Below are positions 1-7,360 of a stretch of DNA of 64,000 nucleotides, one piece after another. A model generated the notes under the pieces. The model did no database searches and was not told where the DNA came from. It saw nothing but the letters and a program-made list of their open reading frames with translations. Position 1 is the first letter of the stretch. Each line of letters begins with the position of its first letter. This DNA comes from Rheinheimera sp. EpRS3 (lineage in GTDB: Bacteria; Pseudomonadota; Gammaproteobacteria; Enterobacterales; Alteromonadaceae), in contig NZ_LNQS01000008.1 in NCBI RefSeq assembly GCF_001513785.1, positions 496,001-560,000 on the forward strand. Reading direction: 5' to 3'. Both the position numbers and the translations under genes were made by a program.

Positions 1-18
1 TGGCTGCAAGCCTTTTGT

Positions 19-37
19 AAATTGGTATTACCAATTT
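19..37. promoter_or_regulatory. PdhR-type operator at left edge
   Basis: A perfect inverted repeat, AAATTGGT-ATT-ACCAATTT, contains the known PdhR core ATTGGT-N3-ACCAAT (GntR-family pyruvate sensor). In many gammaproteobacteria pdhR-aceEF-lpd lies beside ampE. The operator therefore suggests that the pyruvate dehydrogenase operon starts just left of this window and runs leftwards. The match is seen directly; the identity of the off-window genes is inferred. Confidence 0.8.
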
Positions 38-380
38 ATTTTTAGTGCCGATAAGGTAACAGTTTCTGCTTAGCAAGTAAATAAAGCAGAGATTACCGGC
101 AAAGGCAAAAGCAGAAAATAGTTAGAGTAATAACTCAGTGTAAAGTGGCTAATAAAGCTGCTGAAAAAATTGGTCTGACCAGAATTGAAATATTGGGAGC
201 GGTAGGTTACAACAGCCACATCGCAGCCACAGACCACTTTCGCGCCAGCGAAGGCGGGCAAGTCATTCGCAGGGAGCGAATGGCGTAAGCATAGCTGGGT
301 TGAGGGCAGGACGCCCGAAACCCCGCTGTGGCGAGTAAGTGGCTTTTGCAACCGGTGGGCTACCCACCAGCAAAGGTCAG
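38..380. other. Hairpin-rich non-coding spacer
   Basis: No convincing gene is present; the one open frame on the minus strand has no family resemblance. The right part holds successive inverted repeats: CATTCGC at 264-270 with 276-282; a long stem at 297-323 (GGGTT-GA-GGGC pairing with GCCC-GA-AACCC, leaving tandem G-A mismatches in the helix); and GGTGGG at 354-359 with 363-368. This could be a structured intergenic repeat or a small RNA. No copy of it was noticed elsewhere in the window. Confidence 0.45.
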
Positions 381-412
381 AAAAAATGTCCTTAGCGCAA
401 GCGCGCTAAGGA
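381..412 (-). terminator. Rho-independent terminator of ampDE
   Basis: A 10-bp perfect stem (389-398 with 403-412) and a 4-base loop are followed on the minus strand by CA and six T residues. It lies 22 bases beyond the ampE stop codon. Confidence 0.85.
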
Positions 413-434
413 GTACCATCGTTGCCCAGCCAAA

Positions 435-1292
435 TTACCCCAACCAGCCGGTTAAGGTTAAAATAGCCGTAAAGGCTAAAAAGAACAGCATATTACGTTT
501 AGCCAGCTGCACCATATAGCTGGTGTCGTCCAGCGTATTAATGCTTTCAGCCGGCAATGGCTCTGCGGCTGTAGCAACATCTACTACTACCTGCTCATTG
601 CTGGCGGTAAAATCAAGAAAGTAGCCCAGCAAGGCGGTAGACGCGCGGGAGAAATGCCCCACCAGCGCAAACCCCAAACCAAATAACCGTGCCGGAAACC
701 AGTTAGCCCAGTGCGCCACATAATGTACTGCTTTGTTGTCGCCGCCCAGGCAGGCGGCGTAATTGGCGGCGTCTTCTTCTGCTACAGCTTCCTGTAAATG
801 CCGCACCAGAGCATAAGTAATTACACCAAAAGCACCCAACAGTAAAAACCAGAACACCACAGCGGCATAATAGCGAAAATTCAGCCAGATCAGTAACTGG
901 CCATAACTGCTTTGCTCGCGTGTGCTACCCATATCAGTGCGTATTTGCTGCATGGTAATAAAAGCTGCTTCTTCGTCGCCTCTGTCCATCGCATTTAAAT
1001 ACTGCTTATACAGCTGGCGGTAATGCCAGCAACCAATAGCCACCAACAATAGCAGGGTGTTAACCACTAAGCTCAGTAAATGGCTGTCTACCAAACACAG
1101 CACCAACATTACCAGCGCGCCGGGCAGTGCAAGCCACAAATATTGCCCCAGGCTATGCGCAGATAACTTGCTTAACGCCGACCCGGCGGTAAAGCGCACA
1201 TAAGCACGGCAATAGCCGCTGGCTTGCCATTTATTGCTGCGCACAGCCAGGCGCTCAATAATTAATGCCAGCAACATACTGATTAACGTCAT
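435..1292 (-). CDS. ampE: AmpE-type inner membrane protein
   Basis: 285-residue multi-pass membrane protein of the AmpE family, encoded after ampD as in enterics. AmpE has been proposed to act as a membrane sensor in beta-lactamase induction, but its biochemical role is not settled. Hydrophobic segments occur near residues 1-15, 50-90, 140-165 and at the C-terminus; the central part is soluble and charged. The start codon lies inside the end of ampD (4-base ATGA overlap), so the two genes are translationally coupled. A strong terminator follows. Assignment rests on overall sequence character and on the ampD context, which is conserved. Confidence 0.9.
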   Translation of the reverse strand: MTLISMLLALIIERLAVRSNKWQASGYCRAYVRFTAGSALSKLSAHSLGQYLWLALPGALVMLVLCLVDSHLLSLVVNTLLLLVAIGCWHYRQLYKQYLNAMDRGDEEAAFITMQQIRTDMGSTREQSSYGQLLIWLNFRYYAAVVFWFLLLGAFGVITYALVRHLQEAVAEEDAANYAACLGGDNKAVHYVAHWANWFPARLFGLGFALVGHFSRASTALLGYFLDFTASNEQVVVDVATAAEPLPAESINTLDDTSYMVQLAKRNMLFFLAFTAILTLTGWLG

Positions 1293-1858
1293 TTAGAAAA
1301 CTCCTTGATCGCACTTTTTATCTTATTGCGGTAGCGCATCCAGTCAAAAGCGATGCCGGGGTCGGTTTTACGCCCCGGCGCAATATCACAATGGCCAACA
1401 ATACGGTCTGGCGTAATAGCCGGATGTTGCTGCATTAAAAAATATGTCAGCGTAATAAGGCTCTGATATTGCTGCTCAGTATAAGGCAAATTGTCTGTGC
1501 CTTCTAATTCAATACCAATGGAAAAATCGTTACAGCGTTCGCGGCCATCAAACTGGCTTACGCCGGCATGCCAGGCGCGCTGGGTAAAAGGTACGTAGTT
1601 AAAAATGCGGCCATCGCGCCAGATCACGCAGTGCGCCGACACTCTAAGCCCCCGCAAACCGGCAAAGCTGCTATGCGCGCTGCAATCTAAGTTACCCATA
1701 AATAAGGCGTCAACAAAGCTTTGCTCGGGTGCGGCAGCAAACTGCCCGGCCGGCAGGCTGATATTATGAATAACCAGTAAACTGATGGTTTCAGCATCCG
1801 GGCGCGCATCACAATGCGGGCTGGGGCGGGTTAACATGGCTGGCGGTTTAGCGCTCAT
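1289..1858 (-). CDS. ampD: 1,6-anhydro-N-acetylmuramyl-L-alanine amidase AmpD
   Basis: 189-residue cytoplasmic zinc amidase (Amidase_2 fold) that removes the stem peptide from anhydro-MurNAc during peptidoglycan recycling and so lowers the AmpR-activating muropeptide pool. Visible zinc ligands are His31 (in LLVIHN) and the His and Asp of GHCDIAPGRKTDPG near residues 155-167. The SIGIELEG segment matches the family's central strand. Length is normal. It is the first gene of the ampD-ampE pair and is divergent from the protease gene that follows it on the map. Loss of this enzyme in relatives derepresses chromosomal beta-lactamase; no ampC is visible here. Confidence 0.95.
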   Translation of the reverse strand: MSAKPPAMLTRPSPHCDARPDAETISLLVIHNISLPAGQFAAAPEQSFVDALFMGNLDCSAHSSFAGLRGLRVSAHCVIWRDGRIFNYVPFTQRAWHAGVSQFDGRERCNDFSIGIELEGTDNLPYTEQQYQSLITLTYFLMQQHPAITPDRIVGHCDIAPGRKTDPGIAFDWMRYRNKIKSAIKEFSK

Positions 1859-1926
1859 CAGAAGTTTTGCCTTTGCAGGTCTGTGCCAGTAAGCTATGGG
1901 CCTATTGTCAATGCTGGAGCCTTTTA

Positions 1927-2448
1927 ATGCAAGCGCCTGAGCCCACGAACAAATATGGTAAGACCTTTGCTATTATCGCCTGGCTTATTTTAATGGCGCT
2001 GCTGTTTGTATTTTTTCAGGACACCATCAGCAAGCAGCTTAACCCCAACCAACAGTTAAGCAGTGTGCAGGGCAGCGCCGGTGAAGTACGCACCGTGCTT
2101 ATCCGTAATAAAAGCGGCCACTACGTTGGCACGGCTCTGGTTAATAACAGCCCGGTCGACTTTATGCTGGACACTGGCGCTACCACTGTTGCCATAGCAG
2201 CCAGCGCGGCAGAAAAACTCGGTATGCCGTTTGGTGCAGCTATACAGGTAAACACCGCCAATGGCTTAACCACTGCTTATCGCAGCCGCATTGACCAACT
2301 ACAACTGGGCGACATAGTGCTGACCAATATTCCCGCCAGCATTGTGCCCAACCTTAGCGGTACCGAGATATTGCTGGGCATGAGCGCGCTTAAACAGTTA
2401 GAATTCCACCAACAGGGCAACCAGCTCACCCTGATCCAGCATAACTAA
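1927..2448 (+). CDS. Membrane-anchored retropepsin-like aspartic protease
   Basis: 173-residue protein with one N-terminal transmembrane segment (about residues 13-30) and a periplasmic retropepsin-like domain of the clan AA / TIGR02281 type. The catalytic signature is VDFMLDTGATT near residue 80, followed by the flap-like region and a C-terminal GTEILLGMSAL strand. One such domain supplies half of an active site, so it should dimerise. I chose ATG 1927 over an in-frame TTG at 1867 because GGAG lies 8 bases upstream of the ATG and because the longer N-terminus would precede the membrane anchor without need. The substrate is unknown. It is divergent from ampD and lies 30 bases upstream of nadC. 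Confidence 0.85.
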   Translation: MQAPEPTNKYGKTFAIIAWLILMALLFVFFQDTISKQLNPNQQLSSVQGSAGEVRTVLIRNKSGHYVGTALVNNSPVDFMLDTGATTVAIAASAAEKLGMPFGAAIQVNTANGLTTAYRSRIDQLQLGDIVLTNIPASIVPNLSGTEILLGMSALKQLEFHQQGNQLTLIQHN

Positions 2449-3369
<921 letters not shown>

Positions 3370-3473
3370 TATCACGCATTAAGTTTAATCGCAGGTTCAG
3401 TTGTTGCTGGTTAAACTTATTGCTCCTTGTTACAGTCACAGCTGTAATCAACCCCAGAGTTTACCCAACTACC

Positions 3474-4133
3474 ATGCAGTTAACCGGTAAAGTGGTGTTC
3501 TGGCGCGACGATAAAGGCTTTGGCTTTGTGGTATGCGATCAGACCCAGCAAAAACTGTTTTTCCATATCCGCGATCATGCCGGCACCGAAGGCCGTCCGC
3601 AAATGGGTGACACACTGCAATTTAGCGTAAAACAGGATAAACAAAGCCGTGACATTGCCGCCCCCTGGCAATTTGCTACCGCCAAAACCACCACATCAGC
3701 ACCGCCATATAAAGCCACCGTGCACTCTGACAGCCTCAGCATTCAATACGCTAACCAGATAGCCCTGCTGTTTCGTATCAGTTTTCTTATAGCCGTTATT
3801 ATCGCCCTGCTGTTTGGCCGCCTGCTGTATATTTTGCCGCTGCTATACCTTGAAGCCAGCTTATTTACCTACTGGCTATACAAAACCGATAAAGAAGCCG
3901 CCATCGCCCGCCACGGCAACCGTCTTACTGAAGAAAGCCTGCAGCTATTTAGCTTAATTGGTGGCTGGCCCGGTGCTTATCTTGCCCAGCAACAACTGGC
4001 ACACAAACGCAGCAAACAATCGTTCAGGCGTGAATTTGGCTTTGTTATTTTGGGTAATACCTTACTGGTTATCTGGCTGTTATCGCCCTGGGGGGAGCAA
4101 TTTTTAGCCCGTATGGCACTTTGGGCCGGGTAA
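3474..4133 (+). CDS. Cold-shock domain plus DUF1294 membrane protein
   Basis: 219-residue two-domain protein. Residues 1-70 form a cold-shock OB fold with the RNP1-like element DKGFGFV and the FFHI element. The rest is a DUF1294 membrane region with about four hydrophobic segments and the conserved GGWPGAYLAQQ-H-K signature, in which Gly-Gly-x-Pro-Gly-Ala is typical. The function of this fusion family is unknown; binding of nucleic acid near the membrane is a guess from the domains. I preferred ATG 3474 to an upstream in-frame TTG at 3420 because the domain begins right at it. The reading frame stays open for 51 codons after the stop (see findings). Confidence 0.85.
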   Translation: MQLTGKVVFWRDDKGFGFVVCDQTQQKLFFHIRDHAGTEGRPQMGDTLQFSVKQDKQSRDIAAPWQFATAKTTTSAPPYKATVHSDSLSIQYANQIALLFRISFLIAVIIALLFGRLLYILPLLYLEASLFTYWLYKTDKEAAIARHGNRLTEESLQLFSLIGGWPGAYLAQQQLAHKRSKQSFRREFGFVILGNTLLVIWLLSPWGEQFLARMALWAG

Positions 4134-4613
4134 GATGCAGTAAAACTGGCCTGGCTTGCCGCAAACACTTCACCACAAGAGCAGCGATTAAAAGAACAGC
4201 TATTAATTGCTGCCATATACCGCACGGTAATTGAAATATGGCTTCCGATAAAAACCTGCATAGCAGTGGCCAGCAACTTTGGCCAATAAACAGCAACCCC
4301 ACTACTTTATTTCCGCCAAACTTCCCGGCCTTTATTACCTGATAAATGCACTATACTGTCGATGGTTACACAGTAAATTGCGATAAGTAAAAACGGATTT
4401 AGCTGCGTAATCACTTTATTAGAGCTGTAAAACTAGTACTTTATTACTAATAAATATGGCGACAACCTTTATTAGAAACAACTAAAATCTGTTTTAATTT
4501 AATTAGTTATGCATTTAAATTAAATTTAGCTACATTTCACTTGCGGCTCTAAATAAATTGCTCAAAATAGCATCTAGCCTTAAAGGCTAAATAAAAAATC
4601 AGGAGAAGTTAAA
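4134..4613. other. Spacer upstream of pilA
   Basis: 480 bases without an assignable gene. The first 153 bases continue the frame of the upstream gene as a 51-codon open stretch with no start codon. The remainder is AT-rich and should hold the pilA promoter. A perfect palindrome, TAGCCTT-A-AAGGCTA (4575-4589), lies in the presumed pilA leader, just before the ribosome binding site. I found no sigma-54 -24/-12 element here. Confidence 0.5.
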
Positions 4614-5015
4614 ATGAAACGTACACAACAAGGTTTTACCTTAATTGAATTAATGATCGTAGTAGCGATCATCGGTATTTTGGCTGCAGTAGCATTGCCA
4701 GCTTACCGTGAATATGTAGCCACCTCTTATGGTGGTCAGGCAATGAAAGGTATCTCTGCTTATGTAAGCAAAATGCAAGCTTGCGTTCAAACCGGCATTG
4801 GTTGTGAGACATTAAACAGCGAAGTTACTGCCGATCCAAAAATTGCCTCTACCGCAGCAATCGCTGAAGCTGTGGATGGTGATTTAATTTGGACGAACCA
4901 AGGTTGCATATTGACAGCTGATTTAACCGCTGCCGGTGTGTTAACTTATTCCATGGCTGGCGTAGGCACAACTACTGTCGAACAATGCGAAAAAGGTGCA
5001 GGCTTAGACAGCTAA
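4614..5015 (+). CDS. pilA: Type IV major pilin PilA
   Basis: 133-residue type IVa prepilin, the subunit of the pilus fibre. A short leader (MKRTQQG) is cut by PilD before Phe8; the mature N-terminus [20 protein letters not shown] has the invariant Glu5 and the hydrophobic assembly helix. Four cysteines in the globular part (near residues 57, 64, 97 and 124) can form two disulphides, the last enclosing the C-terminal D-region. AGGAG lies 9 bases upstream. A terminator separates it from the next gene, so pilA is probably the most abundant transcript of the cluster. The neighbouring pilBCD genes supply the assembly ATPase, platform and peptidase. Confidence 0.96.
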   Translation: MKRTQQGFTLIELMIVVAIIGILAAVALPAYREYVATSYGGQAMKGISAYVSKMQACVQTGIGCETLNSEVTADPKIASTAAIAEAVDGDLIWTNQGCILTADLTAAGVLTYSMAGVGTTTVEQCEKGAGLDS

Positions 5016-5030
5016 TGTCTACCTGACTGA

Positions 5031-5060
5031 AAAGCACTTCGCTAAGCGAAGTGCTTTTTT
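5031..5060 (+). terminator. Terminator downstream of pilA
   Basis: A 12-bp stem (5031-5042 with 5046-5057) has a 3-base loop and runs into a T tract. It lies 16 bases after the pilA stop and 26 bases before the next gene, so the latter is probably expressed at low level by read-through or from its own weak promoter. Confidence 0.93.
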
Positions 5061-5085
5061 CTTTACCCAACGGCGTAACTTAAAA

Positions 5086-6465
5086 GTGCATAACCTCCGC
5101 ATAAAATACCTTAAGCCCATTTTTTACCTGCTTATTTTACCCAATGTATTTTTATTCTCAGTAGCGGCTTATCTTAACCTCGGCAGGTCACCGGTTAATA
5201 TTGATTATTTATTTGCAGCGTTATTTGTTTATTCACGTGTTCCGATTATTGGTTATGTTGCTTTTGCTGTATTTTTATTACTGGATGTTTTAGCGCTGGT
5301 AGTACAGGTATTCCAATTCGCACGACTTGATCATCTAATGTATTTGTCTAGCTTTTTGCCCGAAGCACCTGTGGCTTATCAGATTGCTACTGCCTGTACC
5401 GTGCTCTGGCTGATCTTTTTTATGTTTTATGCAGTAACACTACGTAAAAATACAAATTTAACTCAAGCGTTGGCGCTATTTAATATCGCGCTTGGTATAT
5501 ATACCATAGGTGTCTATTCAGCGCCTGCCGATAATACTGAACGTATCTGGCGCATAGATAATGCTGCATTTGTTGGCAGCCCAACACTGCATACCGTTAA
5601 ACACCGCACCAGACTGTTTCATCAATACTTTTACGCCGATGGAGAGGCATTTAGCAAATATATCCCTCCAAGTGCTACCAGCGAAAACGCCTCTACGTTT
5701 GGTTATAACGATGATGAGAAGCTACTATTAATTATAAATGAATCATGGGGAGTAACGGCCAACCCAGGTATTACTGAGCAACTGCTTCAGTCTGTCGTTC
5801 ATCTAAATGAGCATGTAACAGAAATTGATTCGGGACAAATAAACTTTACCGGCGCCACGGTTGCAGGTGAGCTGCGTGAATTGTGTCAATTATCCCCCAA
5901 TCATTTTAATTTAAAAGACGTCACCGCCGGGTTTGAAAACTGTCTTCCTAATAAACTTAAACAGCGTGGCTACACTACTTCCGCTTTTCATGCTGCGTCT
6001 GGCGTGATGTATGACAGAATCTACTGGTATAGCCAAGCAGGATTCCAGAATAGTAACTTTTTTGAAAACTTTGAATGGTCACGGCGCTGTTACTCTTATC
6101 CCGGCGGCTGTGATTTTGAGCTGATCAATAAGGTTGTCGAAGAGCTGGCAAACCCCGGTAAAAGATTTGCCTACTGGCTAACATTAAATTCTCATGCCAT
6201 TTATGATGAAAGAGATTTAATCACCAACCAGTTCGATTGCCAACGCTTTGCTGTAGACCCAAGTACACAGTCATGCCGAAATTTAAAACTGCAGGCGCAA
6301 TTCTTTTATGTTCTGGCGCAGCAAATAGCTGAACACAAACTGCAGGGTGTTAGAGTTATTGTGGTGTCAGATCACGCACCTGTAATAACCGATAAGAAGG
6401 AAAAAAATACCTACTTTGTTGACAATCGCATTAACTGGGTGAGTTTTAAAGTGGCTGCATACTAA
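5086..6465 (+). CDS. Alkaline-phosphatase-superfamily phosphotransferase next to pilA
   Basis: 459-residue inner membrane protein. About four hydrophobic segments lie in residues 10-160, followed by a periplasmic sulfatase/LTA-synthase-like domain. The metal site can be traced: Glu in IINESWG, the Thr nucleophile in FTGATVAGELREL, and Asp-His in VVSDHAP. These match the LtaS/OpgB-type phosphoglycerol or phosphoethanolamine transferases. Eight or so cysteines in the catalytic domain suggest disulphides. Its position directly after pilA suggests modification of the pilin, as the Neisseria pilin phosphotransferases PptA and PptB do; this is inference. The start is GTG 5086 with a poor ribosome binding site, so translation may be weak or the start may differ. 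Confidence 0.75.
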   Translation: MHNLRIKYLKPIFYLLILPNVFLFSVAAYLNLGRSPVNIDYLFAALFVYSRVPIIGYVAFAVFLLLDVLALVVQVFQFARLDHLMYLSSFLPEAPVAYQIATACTVLWLIFFMFYAVTLRKNTNLTQALALFNIALGIYTIGVYSAPADNTERIWRIDNAAFVGSPTLHTVKHRTRLFHQYFYADGEAFSKYIPPSATSENASTFGYNDDEKLLLIINESWGVTANPGITEQLLQSVVHLNEHVTEIDSGQINFTGATVAGELRELCQLSPNHFNLKDVTAGFENCLPNKLKQRGYTTSAFHAASGVMYDRIYWYSQAGFQNSNFFENFEWSRRCYSYPGGCDFELINKVVEELANPGKRFAYWLTLNSHAIYDERDLITNQFDCQRFAVDPSTQSCRNLKLQAQFFYVLAQQIAEHKLQGVRVIVVSDHAPVITDKKEKNTYFVDNRINWVSFKVAAY

Positions 6466-6475
6466 TCTTTGGAGG

Positions 6476-6530
6476 AACCTTGGGGGGCAGATCCAATTGT
6501 TAATGACCTTCGGGGTCAAATCCATATTAC
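6476..6530 (+). repeat. Two tandem copies of a short repeat, left of ccdAB
   Basis: Two related units, 6476-6502 (AACCTTGGGGGGCAGATCCA...) and 6505-6530 (GACCTTCGGGGTCAAATCCA...), resemble a third unit at 7205-7232 on the other side of the toxin-antitoxin genes. The second unit forms a small hairpin, TGACC-TTCGG-GGTCA. Confidence 0.6.
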
Positions 6531-6560
6531 AAAAGCCAGCTAAACATGCTGGCTTTTTCT
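6531..6560 (+). terminator. Terminator downstream of the phosphotransferase
   Basis: A 10-bp stem (6531-6540 with 6548-6557) and a 7-base loop are followed by T residues. It closes the pilA-linked transcript ahead of the ccdAB promoter. Confidence 0.9.
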
Positions 6561-6585
6561 TTTAATGCCATGCCACGCCACACCC

Positions 6586-6623
6586 TTGAACCACAACTTA
6601 ATGATGTGTATATTTAATACACA
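6586..6623 (+). promoter_or_regulatory. ccdAB promoter with overlapping operator
   Basis: TTGAAC (6586-6591) and TATATT (6609-6614) are 17 bases apart. A perfect inverted repeat, TGTGTAT-ATTTA-ATACACA (6605-6623), covers the -10 element. It is the expected site of autorepression by the ribbon-helix-helix antitoxin, alone or with the toxin. Confidence 0.8.
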
Positions 6624-6644
6624 ACTCCGCGGCGGGATACAACT

Positions 6645-6890
6645 ATGTTAGGCACTGGCCCTGAAGCAACTCACAAAAAACGCACAAATCTCTCTATCGA
6701 CAGTCAGTTATTGCAAGAGGCAAAACAACTGGGTATTAATGTGTCGCAATCCGCCGAGGCCGGGCTTGCACAAGCAGTTAGTCAGCAAAAACAGCAGCGC
6801 TGGCTGCAAGAGAACAACCAGGCAATTGAAAGCTCAAACGATTTTGTTGCCCATCATGGCTTACCGCTCGCACAGTACCAGCATTTCTAA
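6645..6890 (+). CDS. ccdA: CcdA-family antitoxin
   Basis: 81-residue antitoxin of a type II module. The N-terminal half (KKRTNLSIDSQLLQEAKQLG) is a ribbon-helix-helix DNA-binding domain; the C-terminal half, ending in WLQENNQAIESSNDFVAHHG and a short tail, is the flexible toxin-binding segment of CcdA. It should neutralise the gyrase poison CcdB and repress its own promoter through the palindrome upstream. It overlaps ccdB by one base (TAATG), which ties their translation. The module sits between pilus genes, as an insert in an otherwise core region. Confidence 0.9.
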   Translation: MLGTGPEATHKKRTNLSIDSQLLQEAKQLGINVSQSAEAGLAQAVSQQKQQRWLQENNQAIESSNDFVAHHGLPLAQYQHF

Positions 6891-7186
6891 TGGCTCGCTT
6901 TGACGTTTATCTATCAGGTAGCCCTGGCCTTTTACTTGATGTCCAGACAAATTTATTAGCAGGCCTGAACACCCGAGTGGTTGTACCTCTATTACCTCTG
7001 GGCACAGCGCCAAAAGCAGCGAAACGCTTAAACCCTATTTTTGACATTGAAAATCAATCGTATCTGATGGCGACTCAGTTTATGGCAGCCATTCCAGAAA
7101 CCGAGTTAAAGCAGAAAATAGGCAGCCTGATTGAGCAGCAACAGGAAGTATCCGAAGCACTGGATATGCTGCTTGTTGGTTTCTAG
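6890..7186 (+). CDS. ccdB: CcdB-family gyrase toxin
   Basis: 98-residue CcdB-like toxin (family length about 101). It keeps the family layout: an N-terminal strand MARFDVYLS, LLLDVQTNLL near residues 15-24, the TRVVVPLLPL strand, a mid region with the SYLMATQFMAAIP strand, and a C-terminal helix that contacts GyrA. The plasmid F toxin ends in Trp-Gly-Ile, the residues most important for gyrase poisoning. Here the end is Val-Gly-Phe, so Trp is absent. Some chromosomal CcdB proteins also lack it, so activity is uncertain but not excluded. Confidence 0.88.
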   Translation: MARFDVYLSGSPGLLLDVQTNLLAGLNTRVVVPLLPLGTAPKAAKRLNPIFDIENQSYLMATQFMAAIPETELKQKIGSLIEQQQEVSEALDMLLVGF

Positions 7187-7204
7187 AACCTTTAGAATCT
7201 TCGT

Positions 7205-7232
7205 AACCTTCGGGGGCAACTCCAGATGTTAC
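7205..7232 (+). repeat. Third copy of the short repeat, right of ccdAB
   Basis: AACCTTCGGGGGCAACTCCA... matches the unit at 6476-6502 in most positions and in the same orientation. The ccdAB genes thus lie between direct repeats, which suggests insertion or duplication of the segment. Confidence 0.6.
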
Positions 7233-7283
7233 AGACTATTAAACCACCTTTTTACTACAACTGTCCCTTAGCCGCTGTTTAAC

Positions 7284-7311
7284 TTGAATAACCGGCATTT
7301 AGTGGCATAAT
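7284..7311 (+). promoter_or_regulatory. Candidate sigma-70 promoter of pilB
   Basis: TTGAAT (7284-7289) and CATAAT (7306-7311) are separated by 16 bases, 49 bases before the pilB start. This would drive pilBCD independently of pilA. Confidence 0.5.
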
Positions 7312-7360
7312 CAAGCAATTCAGAAAAATCTTATTAGCAAAATCAGGATGTTTTCGTTTA

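Noticed and set aside
70-351. 93-codon open frame on the minus strand in the spacer beyond ampE
   Set aside because: Low-complexity and Cys/Ser/Leu-rich translation with no family features; the region is explained better by hairpins.
3977-4302. Two open frames on the minus strand (99 and 77 codons) across the DUF1294 end
   Set aside because: Largely antisense to a real gene, no ribosome binding sites and no recognisable domain.
4490-4613. Sigma-54 promoter for pilA
   Set aside because: Searched for GG-N10-GC elements; the nearest pairs have wrong spacing (for example 13 bases).
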